Shown: positions 1-8,062 of the stretch, one piece after another
How positions within the stretch are numbered: the first letter of the stretch is position 1
Layout: the number at the start of each line of letters is the position of its first letter
Assembly: GCA_902774145.1 (NCBI GenBank)
Contig: CACYHC010000015.1
Location: 1 to 64,000 of the forward strand
Length of the DNA: 64,000 nt
Direction of reading: 5' to 3'
Source: an uncultured Bacteroidia bacterium
Lineage (GTDB): Bacteria > Bacteroidota > Bacteroidia > Bacteroidales > UBA932
Program-made: the position numbers and the translations under genes
Notes under the pieces: generated by a model
Seen by the model: only the letters and a program-made list of their open reading frames with translations
What the model was told of the DNA's origin: nothing
Databases searched by the model: none

Positions 1-8
1 GCAAAGAC

Positions 9-1238
9 TTACCAGTTCAGAATCTTCTTGAAGTCGTAGTCCTCGGGGTTGGGGACGAGGGCCTTTGCCGCCTCATAGTCCGCCGGGGTGATGTAGTGGC
101 AGATGTTCTTGAAATAACTCTGCGCGATGCCGCCGTCGATGTCCACGCGGCGCGGGGGAATCTTGCCCTCGGCGTTCTGCAGGTCGTGCAGGTAGAGGGG
201 TTTCGCATTGCCGAACGCATCCACATATACCATACAGCCGGTCTCGCCCTTGGCAAAGAGCTCATAGGCGCCCATCGCAAGCTCCGAGCAGTAGCTCAGG
301 TCGTAGGCGACGGGGTCCTGGCAGCGGACGTCGTAACCAATCTCCACGGGACGGGTCTTGACTTTGAGGCCGATCTTCTTGAACTCCTTCTCGAGGATGT
401 CGTTGAAGAGCACCGCCTTGGAAATCTTGCCCAGTTCGGGATGGCCGTGCTCGTCGTAGGTCATATGCACGCCGGTGGCCTTGATGTCCTCGGGCTCAAG
501 GTCGTGGAACACGCCTTCCGCCACCACCACGGTGCCGTAGGGGATGCCCAGCAGCTTGCGCTTGAGAATCGCGGAAACGGTCAGCTTGATGATTTTATCC
601 ACGCTGATAGAGGTCTTGTTGAACATCTCCGGGATGATGGTCATCGGGCAGTGGGTTGCCTCGCCGATACCGAGGGCCAGATGCCCTGCGCTGCGTCCCA
701 TGGCGGAAATCAGCAGCCAGTTGCCGGAGGTGCGGGCGTCCTCATAGACCGTGCGCGCAATGTGCGCACCCTCGTTCTTCGCGGAGTTGAAACCGAAGGT
801 CGGCGCATTGTCCGGAAGGGGAAGGTCGTTGTCGATGGTCTTGGGAACGTGGATGTTGCGAATGGGGTATTTCTTGCTCTCAAGGAACTTGGCGATGCGG
901 TTGGCGGTGGAAGCGGTGTCGTCGCCGCCCACGGTCACCAGCAGTTTGATGTTGTTCTCGGAGAAAAGCGTCAGGTTGAAATTCTTCTCGAAATCCTCGT
1001 CGGTGGGCTTGAACCGGCTCATCTGCAGGTAGCTGCCGCCGCGGTTGAAATACGCGTCCGCCTTGAAGAAATCGATGTCTTCGGTGCGGGGGGACTTGCT
1101 GAAAAGTCCGGAATAACCGCCGTGCAGGCCGATGACGCGATAACCGTGTGCGAGGAACGTCTTGGCAACGGAGCAGACCACGGTGTTCATGCCGGGCGCG
1201 GGACCGCCGCCGCAAAGGATGATGATAGAATCTTTCAT
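9..1238 (-). CDS. pfp: Pyrophosphate-dependent 6-phosphofructokinase
   Basis: A 409-aa PFK-family enzyme for fructose-6-phosphate to fructose-1,6-bisphosphate in cytoplasmic glycolysis. The N-terminal GGGPAPG loop is at about residues 10-16. GGDD (104-107) and PKTIDND (132-138) carry the Asp and Lys that mark pyrophosphate-dependent PFKs; ATP-dependent enzymes have Gly at both places. I therefore infer PPi as phosphoryl donor, which makes the step reversible. The gene is complete. It is divergent from ubiE, with its own -7 box (TAAATTTG on the minus strand, 1267-1274) about 30 nt before the ATG. Confidence 0.93.
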   Translation of the reverse strand: MKDSIIILCGGGPAPGMNTVVCSVAKTFLAHGYRVIGLHGGYSGLFSKSPRTEDIDFFKADAYFNRGGSYLQMSRFKPTDEDFEKNFNLTLFSENNIKLLVTVGGDDTASTANRIAKFLESKKYPIRNIHVPKTIDNDLPLPDNAPTFGFNSAKNEGAHIARTVYEDARTSGNWLLISAMGRSAGHLALGIGEATHCPMTIIPEMFNKTSISVDKIIKLTVSAILKRKLLGIPYGTVVVAEGVFHDLEPEDIKATGVHMTYDEHGHPELGKISKAVLFNDILEKEFKKIGLKVKTRPVEIGYDVRCQDPVAYDLSYCSELAMGAYELFAKGETGCMVYVDAFGNAKPLYLHDLQNAEGKIPPRRVDIDGGIAQSYFKNICHYITPADYEAAKALVPNPEDYDFKKILNW

Positions 1239-1266
1239 AATATACTACTGGTCGTTGTTTGGAGGG

Positions 1267-1294
1267 CAAATTTAGGGAATTCTTTATAACTTTG
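1267..1294. promoter_or_regulatory. Divergent -7 boxes for pfp and ubiE
   Basis: Two matches to the Bacteroidetes -7 consensus TAnnTTTG lie back to back: TAAATTTG on the minus strand (1274-1267) towards pfp and TAACTTTG on the plus strand (1287-1294) towards ubiE. The plus box ends 7 nt before the ubiE ATG at 1302, so that transcript would have almost no leader. Confidence 0.6.
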
Positions 1295-1301
1295 CAATCC
1301 C

Positions 1302-2015
1302 ATGCCGCAAACAGATTACATACGGGGACTTTTCGATACGATCGCGGGGGAGTACGACCTCCTGAACCACCTGCTTTCGCTGGGCGCGGACCGCGGTTGG
1401 CGCCGCAAAGCCCTTCGCGAAATCGTCGAACCGGGCCGTCCGCAGCAAATCCTCGACCTGGCCTGCGGTACCGGCGATTTCAGCATCGCCATCGCCCGCA
1501 AAATGCACCCGGAATCGCAGCTCACGGGCCTCGACCTTTCGGAAGGGATGCTCGCGGTGATGCAGCGGAAACTCGAACGCCGGGGGCTCGACGGCAAGGT
1601 CCGTACAATTTGCGGCGATGCCTGCGCGACCGGCCTTCCGGACGCGGCCTTCGACCGCGTGACCATCGCCTTCGGTATCCGCAATTTCCCCGACCGCGAG
1701 GCGGGCCTGCGCGAAGCCCTGCGCCTGCTGCGTCCCGGCGGCAAAATCGTCATCCTGGAGCTTTCGGTGCCCGAAAACCCCGTCATCGGCTTCCTCTATA
1801 AACTGTATTTCAAGCACGTGCTACCGCTCATCGGCGGCGCCGTTTCCGGCGACTGGAAAGCCTACCGCTACCTGCCCGCTTCGGTGCTCGCGTTTCCGGG
1901 CCGCAAACAATGGATGCAAACGATGCACGCCTGCGGCTTTGCCGACGTGCGGCACCGCGCTTTCAGCCTCGGCATCTGCCGGATGTATGTAGGTACCAAA
2001 CCCTCTGAACCATGA
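1302..2015 (+). CDS. ubiE: Demethylmenaquinone methyltransferase (UbiE/MenG)
   Basis: A 237-aa SAM-dependent methyltransferase that methylates demethylmenaquinone in the last step of menaquinone synthesis. The SAM-binding motif DLACGTGD is at residues 52-59, and the family motif around NFPDREAGLREALRLLRPGG is present. The stop overlaps the menA start in an ATGA, so the two menaquinone genes are translationally coupled. No ubiquinone genes are seen, so the menaquinone role (menG) is the better reading. Confidence 0.93.
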   Translation: MPQTDYIRGLFDTIAGEYDLLNHLLSLGADRGWRRKALREIVEPGRPQQILDLACGTGDFSIAIARKMHPESQLTGLDLSEGMLAVMQRKLERRGLDGKVRTICGDACATGLPDAAFDRVTIAFGIRNFPDREAGLREALRLLRPGGKIVILELSVPENPVIGFLYKLYFKHVLPLIGGAVSGDWKAYRYLPASVLAFPGRKQWMQTMHACGFADVRHRAFSLGICRMYVGTKPSEP

Positions 2016-2920
2016 CCCTTTCCGCCTGTATCCGATCGATGCGCCTGCGTACCCTGCCCCTTTCGCTTTCCGGCGTCGTCGCCGGCATTTTCATCGCCGC
2101 TTCGCAAACGGAACTCAAGCCCCTGACGGTCGTATTTCTGCTGCTGACGACGGTGCTGCTGCAGATTCTGACGAACCTTTCCAACGAGCTCGGCGATACG
2201 CTAAGCGGCACGGACCGCGAAGACCGGAGCGTCGCGCGCTATTCGCTGCAGGACGGGGAAATTACCATCGAGGAGATGAAGCGCCTGATTGCCTCGGTCG
2301 TGGTGCTGACCTGCCTGAGCGGTATGCTGATGATTTGGCTGGCAATGGGTTCTCTCCTGAAACGGGAGGCCCTGTTCCTGCTGGTCCTGGGTGCCCTGGC
2401 GGTGCTTTCGGCGATGCGCTATACCCTGGGACGGCACCCCTACGGCTACCGCGGCCTGGGGGACTTTTATGTCTTTCTGTTCTTCGGGCTGGTGTCGGTC
2501 TGCGGCGGCTACTATGTCTGTACCCTGGATTTCAACCTGATGCCCGCGCTGCTGCCGGCCTGCACCATCGGTTGCTTCAGCGTCGGCGTGCTGAATGTCA
2601 ACAACATCCGTGATATGAAATCGGATGCGGCCACGCGCATGACGATGGCTATCCGGCTCGGCGAGAAATGGGCGCGCGTGTACCAGACCGTTTTGATTTG
2701 CGGCGGCTGGGCGCTGATCATTGTCTACACCCTGCATCACTACACCGGGCCGCTGAATTTCCTCTATGTGCTCACCCTTCCGGCCTATCTGATGCACCTG
2801 AAAGGCACCTGGAAGCGGCGCGACAGCGACCTGGACCCGATGCTTCCGCTGCTGGTGCTCGGGACCTTCGTCTTTTCCCTGTTGTTCGGAACCGGATTGC
2901 TTATTTCCTTCGCTCCTTAA
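2012..2920 (+). CDS. menA: 1,4-dihydroxy-2-naphthoate polyprenyltransferase (MenA)
   Basis: A 302-aa integral membrane UbiA-family prenyltransferase that attaches the polyprenyl tail to 1,4-dihydroxy-2-naphthoate. The first Asp-rich motif runs from N54 to D70 (NELGDTLSGTDRED) and a second lies around NNIRDMKSD. Eight or nine hydrophobic helices are visible. It overlaps ubiE by 4 nt, and its 3' end overlaps the convergent tadA by 20 nt. Confidence 0.93.
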   Translation: MTLSACIRSMRLRTLPLSLSGVVAGIFIAASQTELKPLTVVFLLLTTVLLQILTNLSNELGDTLSGTDREDRSVARYSLQDGEITIEEMKRLIASVVVLTCLSGMLMIWLAMGSLLKREALFLLVLGALAVLSAMRYTLGRHPYGYRGLGDFYVFLFFGLVSVCGGYYVCTLDFNLMPALLPACTIGCFSVGVLNVNNIRDMKSDAATRMTMAIRLGEKWARVYQTVLICGGWALIIVYTLHHYTGPLNFLYVLTLPAYLMHLKGTWKRRDSDLDPMLPLLVLGTFVFSLLFGTGLLISFAP

Positions 2921-3338
2921 AGAAATCGCTCACCAGGGCGGAACATTCCTCCGACAGGGGGCCGGAAAGCACTTCCGTCTTGGGATGCAGCAGCGAGGGG
3001 GTAAAGAGCGAATAGCCGCGCTTGGGGTCTGCGGCGCCATAGACGAGGCGTCCCAGCTGGCTCCAGTGCATCGCCGCCGCGCACATCGGACAGGGTTCTA
3101 CCGTCACATACAGGGTGCATTCCTCCAGGTATTTTCCGCCGATGGCCTCGGTGGCTGCCGTAATGGCAATCATCTCGGCGTGCGCCGTGGCGTCCTGCAG
3201 ACGCTCGGTCATGTTGTGTCCCCGGGCGATGACGCGCCCGCGGCTGACGACGACCGCGCCGATGGGAATTTCCCCTTCTGCGGCGGCGTCACGCGCTTCT
3301 TTCAGCGCTTCCTGCATAAATCTGAGATCGTCGTTCAT
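2901..3338 (-). CDS. tadA: tRNA-specific adenosine deaminase (TadA)
   Basis: A 145-aa zinc deaminase that converts adenosine-34 of tRNA-Arg(ACG) to inosine. The cytidine-deaminase-fold motifs are HAE (residues 53-55) and PCPMC (82-86). The start at 3338 fits the family N-terminus; the open frame extends upstream to 3758 but that part has no family similarity and overlaps the next gene. The ATG overlaps the stop of the upstream MBL hydrolase in an ATGA. Confidence 0.92.
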   Translation of the reverse strand: MNDDLRFMQEALKEARDAAAEGEIPIGAVVVSRGRVIARGHNMTERLQDATAHAEMIAITAATEAIGGKYLEECTLYVTVEPCPMCAAAMHWSQLGRLVYGAADPKRGYSLFTPSLLHPKTEVLSGPLSEECSALVSDFFKERRK

Positions 3339-4138
3339 AGTTCGAACAGGGGAGAGGGAACCTGGCGGGGGAGCGGGACCAGCCGTTTGTCCGGCGACAA
3401 GGAAGGCCGCGAAGTGCTGAACGCCAGTTCCGGCGTGTTGTTGTGGTCGCTGAGATGGCAGAGGAATACGCTGCGCAGACCATCGTGGTCGAAGGCGCGG
3501 ATGGCCTCGGCGCATTCGTCGTTGGAGAGGTGGCCGTGCCCCTGCGAGATGCGTCGTTTCAGGTCCTCCGGATAGGGGCCGTGCGCGAGCATTTCCCGGT
3601 CGTAATTGGACTCGATCACTACGGCGTCCGCCTGGTAACAGAAGGAAAGCGCCTGCAGCGTCATCCGCCCCAGGTCGGTCATCAGCACGAAGCGGAACCC
3701 GTCCAGGAGGATCGCATAGCCGACGGTCTGGGTGGCGTCGTGCGGCAGTTCGAACCAATGCACGCGGATGCGTCCGCCGCAGAAGTCGTTCCAGCCCGGG
3801 GCGAGCACCTTGCCCCAGGGCGCGTACCAGTTCCGGTAAAAGGGACTGCGGGACAGCGCTCCGTGCAGCACTTCCGTCGTCCAGACCGGCTTGCGGAGGT
3901 ATTTGCAGAGGGTGCCGAGCGATCGCACGTGATCCATATGGTCGTGGGTCAGGAGGATCGCGTCGATGTGTTCCGTCCCCAGCCCGGAGGCGGCCAGATG
4001 CTTTTTCAGGCTGCGGGGGCCTACGCCTGCGTCGATGAGCAGGCCTGCGGCGATGCTGCCTTTCTCCTCCTCGATGCCGATGAAGTAGCAGTTCCCGCAG
4101 CTGCCGCTGGAAAAGGACTGGAAACGTATCTTACTCAT
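3335..4138 (-). CDS. MBL-fold metallohydrolase, WalJ/YycJ type
   Basis: A 267-aa metallo-beta-lactamase-fold protein. The zinc motif THDHMDH is visible, after an N-terminal SSGSCGNCYF segment typical of the YycJ/WalJ family, which are 5'-exonuclease-like phosphodiesterases. The start MSKIRFQSFSSGS at 4138 is chosen over 4177 because it matches the family. It overlaps the TPR gene upstream by 8 nt and tadA downstream by 4 nt, so all three minus-strand genes probably form one transcript. The exact substrate is not clear from sequence. Confidence 0.85.
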   Translation of the reverse strand: MSKIRFQSFSSGSCGNCYFIGIEEEKGSIAAGLLIDAGVGPRSLKKHLAASGLGTEHIDAILLTHDHMDHVRSLGTLCKYLRKPVWTTEVLHGALSRSPFYRNWYAPWGKVLAPGWNDFCGGRIRVHWFELPHDATQTVGYAILLDGFRFVLMTDLGRMTLQALSFCYQADAVVIESNYDREMLAHGPYPEDLKRRISQGHGHLSNDECAEAIRAFDHDGLRSVFLCHLSDHNNTPELAFSTSRPSLSPDKRLVPLPRQVPSPLFEL

Positions 4139-6110
4139 CCTTGCAGTATTTGGAGATGACACGGTAGGCCTCGGCAACGCCGAGTTCCCCGGCGCGGGAG
4201 AGGTCGATACAGCCCTTTTCGCGGTCTTTGAGGAAAATCAGCACGAGCCCGCGGTTGTAGTAGGCGTCACCCATTCCGGGGTAGAGTTGCACCGCTTTGT
4301 CGTAACTGGAAACCGCTTCCACCAGTTCCGAGGAGAGGCACTGCAGGTTTCCGAGATTGAAATACAGGTAGGGGAGGTCCGGCAGCAGGGCGATGGCTTC
4401 GCGCAGGTCCGCCACGGCGTCGGAGTAATCGTAATGGTGGATGCGGCTGTCGCTGAGCCGGGCACGGGTGTTCCCCTGGTCGTCCATCGAGATGGTCTGT
4501 ACGTTTTTCTCAATCGAGGCGATAAAGTCGATCATCTCCGCCTTGAGCGTGGCCCGGTTCATCAGGTAAAACGCTTTGTACCAGCGCGAATAGCGGTTGC
4601 GTTCCGTCTCGCTGTCCGCGAGCGCCACGGCCCGGTTGAAGTAGTCGAGCGCCCGGTTGAACTGCTTTTCCCGAATCTGCAGCAAGCCGCGTACAAACGC
4701 GGTGCGGGCGGCGTCGCCCTCTTCGCCGGCGCTGAAAGCGGATGCGGAGGGCAATTCTTCTCCGCCGATGCTCAGGGGAACGCTGCCCTCGGCGAGGAAA
4801 CGGTCCAGCAGGGCGTTTTCGTAGCGGCCGCTGAGGATGTTCGCGTTCTGCGCGGAAGCGTCCGTCCGGATGCGGTAGAGCGGCTTGAGGTTGATGTCGA
4901 CGACCCGGTGCTGGAGCATCTCGTCGTTGAAGTCCTTGCGGGCGAATTCTGCATCGAGCGCCAGCAGGGCGTTGAACTTCGCGCTGGTGTCGGCGAGCGC
5001 CCCGCTGCCGCCCTTTTCGCGGTATTCGCGCACCTTGCGGCGGGCCGTCTCGTAGTCGGCCTTGGACTGCTGCTTGCGCCCCAGCAGGTTGTTGACATAG
5101 GCGCGGTTCATATAGGCCTTGGCGAAGTCCGGATAGAGGTCGATCGCGCTGTCGTAGTCTTCGAGTGCGGCCCGGTAGCGGCCCAGTTCGATGTAGTAGG
5201 CCGCCCGGTTGAAATGGGCGAGCACGTTGTCGGGATTGATGCTGAGCACCCGGTCCATGTCTTCGAGCGCCTTGTCCCATTCGCCCACCTGTGCGTAAAT
5301 CAGGCTGCGGTTGTAGAGCGTCAGGGCGTTGCCGGGTTCCTGGGCGAGGATGGCGTTGAAGTCCGCCATCGCCGCCTTGTAGTCCTTCTTTTCATAGAAG
5401 AGGATGGCGCGGTTGAAGCGGGCGAGGGTGCTGGTGCTGTCCAGGTCGATGGCCTTGTTCATATCCTCCATCGCCGCGGCGGTGTCCCCGCGCATGGCCT
5501 GCAGCGAGCCCCGTCGGATGTAGGATTCGGACTCGAAGCGGTCCAGGGCGACGGCTTTGTTGTAGTCGGTCATCGCCTTGAGCGTGTCGCCGAGGAACAG
5601 GTGGCAGGCTCCGCGGTTCAGGTAGGCGCTTGCGTCCTGCGGCTCCTTGAGAATGAAGCGGTCGAAATCCAGCACGGCGTCGTCGAAGCGGCGTGCCAGG
5701 AAATAGGTGACGCCGCGGCTGTAGTAGAGCCCGCTGAAGCCCGGACGCAGGTTGATGGCCGTTTCGAGGTCGCTCAGGGCGCTGTCATAATCGCCGGAGC
5801 GGCTGTAGGTGATGGCGCGGTAGTGGTAGCCGTTGGTAAAGACGGGGTTAATGCGCACGGAGGTGTTGAAATCCCGCTGCGCGCCCCGGATGTCGCCCAG
5901 ATTGTATTTGGCGATGCCCCGCCAGAAGAAACTCCAGTAATCAGTGGAATCCAGGTGGGTGAGGATGTTGAAATTCTCGATGGCCTTGGCGTACTTGCCC
6001 TCGGACAGGGCGTTGCGGCCCCGCCAGGAAAAGACGTCCTTGTCCCACTGGGAGAAACACAGCGTCCCGGTGAAAAGCAAAAACGATATTGCCAAAAGCG
6101 CTTTTTTCAC
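4131..6110 (-). CDS. Secreted TPR-repeat protein
   Basis: About 659 aa. A signal peptide (KKALLAISFLLFTGTLCFS) is followed by roughly nine consecutive tetratricopeptide repeats (to about residue 350), a less repetitive linker, and two or three more TPRs near the C-terminus. It is likely a periplasmic or outer-membrane-associated scaffold. I chose the GTG at 6110. The longer ATG at 6131 would place a -7 box (TATCTTTG, minus strand 6126-6119) inside the coding sequence, while the GTG gives a standard signal peptide directly after that box. Partners are unknown. Confidence 0.75.
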   Translation of the reverse strand: MKKALLAISFLLFTGTLCFSQWDKDVFSWRGRNALSEGKYAKAIENFNILTHLDSTDYWSFFWRGIAKYNLGDIRGAQRDFNTSVRINPVFTNGYHYRAITYSRSGDYDSALSDLETAINLRPGFSGLYYSRGVTYFLARRFDDAVLDFDRFILKEPQDASAYLNRGACHLFLGDTLKAMTDYNKAVALDRFESESYIRRGSLQAMRGDTAAAMEDMNKAIDLDSTSTLARFNRAILFYEKKDYKAAMADFNAILAQEPGNALTLYNRSLIYAQVGEWDKALEDMDRVLSINPDNVLAHFNRAAYYIELGRYRAALEDYDSAIDLYPDFAKAYMNRAYVNNLLGRKQQSKADYETARRKVREYREKGGSGALADTSAKFNALLALDAEFARKDFNDEMLQHRVVDINLKPLYRIRTDASAQNANILSGRYENALLDRFLAEGSVPLSIGGEELPSASAFSAGEEGDAARTAFVRGLLQIREKQFNRALDYFNRAVALADSETERNRYSRWYKAFYLMNRATLKAEMIDFIASIEKNVQTISMDDQGNTRARLSDSRIHHYDYSDAVADLREAIALLPDLPYLYFNLGNLQCLSSELVEAVSSYDKAVQLYPGMGDAYYNRGLVLIFLKDREKGCIDLSRAGELGVAEAYRVISKYCKDE

Positions 6111-6126
6111 TAATTTTGCAAAGATA
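6111..6126. promoter_or_regulatory. Abutting divergent -7 boxes (TPR / M28 genes)
   Basis: TAATTTTG on the plus strand (6111-6118) and TATCTTTG on the minus strand (6126-6119) lie directly against each other. The plus box serves the M28 homologue (GTG at 6137) and the minus box serves the TPR gene (GTG at 6110). Both fit TAnnTTTG exactly. Confidence 0.55.
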
Positions 6127-6136
6127 AACATTTATC

Positions 6137-7027
6137 GTGCCGATTCTAAAAAAACTCGTCGCAATTTTGCTTCTGTCGCTGCCGGTGCCGCCACTCTTTG
6201 CGCGCGCCGATGCGGAGGCGTCCCTGCGCGAGGATGTGGAAATGCTCTGTTCGGAGGCCTTCGGCGGCCGCAGTTTCCGTAACGGCGGTACCGTGCTTCC
6301 GTCGATGATGCTGGCGCGCCGCTTTGCGGAAGCGGGCCTGTCGGCGCCGCTCGCGGGCCGCTTCCAGTGTTTTCGCGACGAACAGGGGCGCTGCGGCCGC
6401 AATGTCGTCGGCGTCCTGAAGGGGAGAAGCGCGGAGGAAATCGTAATCGGCGCGTACTACGACGGTCTGGGCACCCTCGACGGCCGCCTGTACCCCTGCG
6501 CCGATGCCAATGCGTCCGGGGTGGCGATGCTCCTGCTGCTGGCGCAGCAGCTCGCATCGGGGCCCCGGCCGCCCAAAACCCTGGTGTTCGTGGCCTTTGA
6601 CGCGCACCACGCGGGCTGTGCCGGCGCATCGGCGTTCCTGGCCCTGTGGCCGCGCAACCCGGTCCTGATGTTGAACCTCGACACGGTGGGCAGCGCCCTT
6701 GCCCCGGTCAGGCGGGCGGTGCCCGATTACCTGATCGCCCTGGGCGGGGAGCGCTGGAAAGCCTCCCTGGAGGCCGCCGCCGCACCCCGGGGCCTTACCT
6801 TATATTATGATTATTACGGCAGCCGGGCGTTTACGGAGATGTTTTACCGGGCGAGCGGAGAACAAAAACCTTTTCTGGAGGCCGGCGTTCCCAGCGTGAT
6901 GTTCACTTCGGGCATCACCTTCCACACCAACCGCGTGACGGATGCGCCCTCTACGCTGGATTATCCGCTGCTGCGGCGACGGACGGCCCTCCTCGCGGCC
7001 TGGCTCAAAAACTGGACGGGAAAATGA
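6137..7027 (+). CDS. Peptidase M28-family homologue with altered metal site
   Basis: A 296-aa protein with a signal peptide (about residues 1-22) and an M28 aminopeptidase fold, starting at GTG. The fold motifs are recognisable, but key residues differ. The first zinc His is Tyr107 (AYYDG where AHYDH is usual), and the catalytic/ligand Glu-Glu pair is His157-His158 (FDAHHAG). Asp123 (CADANASG), Asp182 (LNLD) and a C-terminal FHTN His remain. It may be inactive or have a changed function. Its stop overlaps the next gene in an ATGA. Confidence 0.75.
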   Translation: MPILKKLVAILLLSLPVPPLFARADAEASLREDVEMLCSEAFGGRSFRNGGTVLPSMMLARRFAEAGLSAPLAGRFQCFRDEQGRCGRNVVGVLKGRSAEEIVIGAYYDGLGTLDGRLYPCADANASGVAMLLLLAQQLASGPRPPKTLVFVAFDAHHAGCAGASAFLALWPRNPVLMLNLDTVGSALAPVRRAVPDYLIALGGERWKASLEAAAAPRGLTLYYDYYGSRAFTEMFYRASGEQKPFLEAGVPSVMFTSGITFHTNRVTDAPSTLDYPLLRRRTALLAAWLKNWTGK

Positions 7028-7563
7028 AAGACCGTAAACGGCTGAATATCGAACTCGGGCGCATCCGCCCGGAACAGTACCGGGATGTTGCGGCGTCCGG
7101 GCTGGTCCTGGTGCTGGACAACATCCGCAGTGCGCACAACGTAGGGGCTGCTTTCCGTACGGCGGACGCCTTTCACGCGGACAAAATCTGGCTCTGCGGC
7201 ATCTGTGACACGCCGCCCTCGGCGCTGATCCACAAATCGGCGCTCGGCGCGGAAGAGAGCGTGCCCTGGGCACATTGTGCGGATACGCTGGACGCGCTCC
7301 GGCCCTTGCGGGAGGAGGGCTATACCCTGGTGGGGGTGGAACAGACCTGTTCCGCCGTGAGCCTGGAGGCCTTTGTCCCGGAGCCGGGAAAACGCTATGC
7401 CTTTGTCTTCGGAAACGAGGTGGACGGCGTGGCGCAGGAAGTGGTGGACGCCTGTGATTTCTGCGTAGAAATTCCCCAGTTCGGCACCAAGCACTCGCTC
7501 AACGTCTCCGTCTCCATAGGTGTCGTGCTCTGGCACGCGGTCTGCGCTATCTTAAATCGGTAA
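7024..7563 (+). CDS. SpoU/TrmH-family RNA 2'-O-methyltransferase
   Basis: A 179-aa SPOUT methyltransferase. Motif 1 is NVGAAFRTAD, motif 2 is FGNEVDGV, and motif 3 is IPQFGTKHSLNVSVS, which form the knotted SAM site. It lacks the N-terminal substrate domain of TrmH/RlmB and so resembles the short TrmL/TrmH-like class; the target nucleotide cannot be told from sequence. It is coupled by ATGA to the M28 gene and overlaps the convergent lolA by 17 nt. Confidence 0.88.
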   Translation: MKDRKRLNIELGRIRPEQYRDVAASGLVLVLDNIRSAHNVGAAFRTADAFHADKIWLCGICDTPPSALIHKSALGAEESVPWAHCADTLDALRPLREEGYTLVGVEQTCSAVSLEAFVPEPGKRYAFVFGNEVDGVAQEVVDACDFCVEIPQFGTKHSLNVSVSIGVVLWHAVCAILNR

Positions 7564-8062
7564 TCACCCAGTCCGTTCCCGCGGAAGCGGCGTCGAAGCG
7601 GAATTCCGCCGGGTCGTTTTTGGGCGCGGCTTTCCGGATGTCGGAAAGGACAAAGTGCAGGACGCTGCCGTCCTGCGGATTCGGCAGGCTGCCGGAAACC
7701 GAAGAGGCGCCGTACTTGAGGTCTTTAATAGAGGCGAGCAGGCTCTTCGGGTCCTTGAGCAGACTGCCTTCGCTGTCGGCCTTCTCGATATAGACTTCCT
7801 TCTTTTCCGTATCGACGGTATAAATCGCGCTGCCGTCGCAGAGAATCTGCATGCCGCCCCCGTTGATGCGCAGGCAGTTGCCTTCGAGTACGGCGGTGCC
7901 GCAGCCGCTCAGGGGCGTGCTGCCTTCGACGTTGAAGTTGTAAACGGCCGTCACCCTTCCGCTGTCCAGCAGGGATTTCAGGTAGGCCGTCGCGTCGCCC
8001 TGGGCCCGGGCGGCCAGGGAAAGGAGCGCTGCGAACAGCAGAAGGCTAATGTTTGTACGCAT
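7547..8062 (-). CDS. LolA-like outer-membrane lipoprotein carrier
   Basis: A 171-aa secreted protein with signal peptide (cleavage near residue 20). The periplasmic domain has the LolA/LolB-type arrangement of a short helix (YLKSLLDSG) and successive beta strands. LolA carries lipoproteins from the inner to the outer membrane. It overlaps the 3' end of ftsK by 17 nt on the same strand, the usual Bacteroidetes neighbourhood for this family. Assignment rests on fold-level features and context. Confidence 0.75.
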   Translation of the reverse strand: MRTNISLLLFAALLSLAARAQGDATAYLKSLLDSGRVTAVYNFNVEGSTPLSGCGTAVLEGNCLRINGGGMQILCDGSAIYTVDTEKKEVYIEKADSEGSLLKDPKSLLASIKDLKYGASSVSGSLPNPQDGSVLHFVLSDIRKAAPKNDPAEFRFDAASAGTDWVITDLR

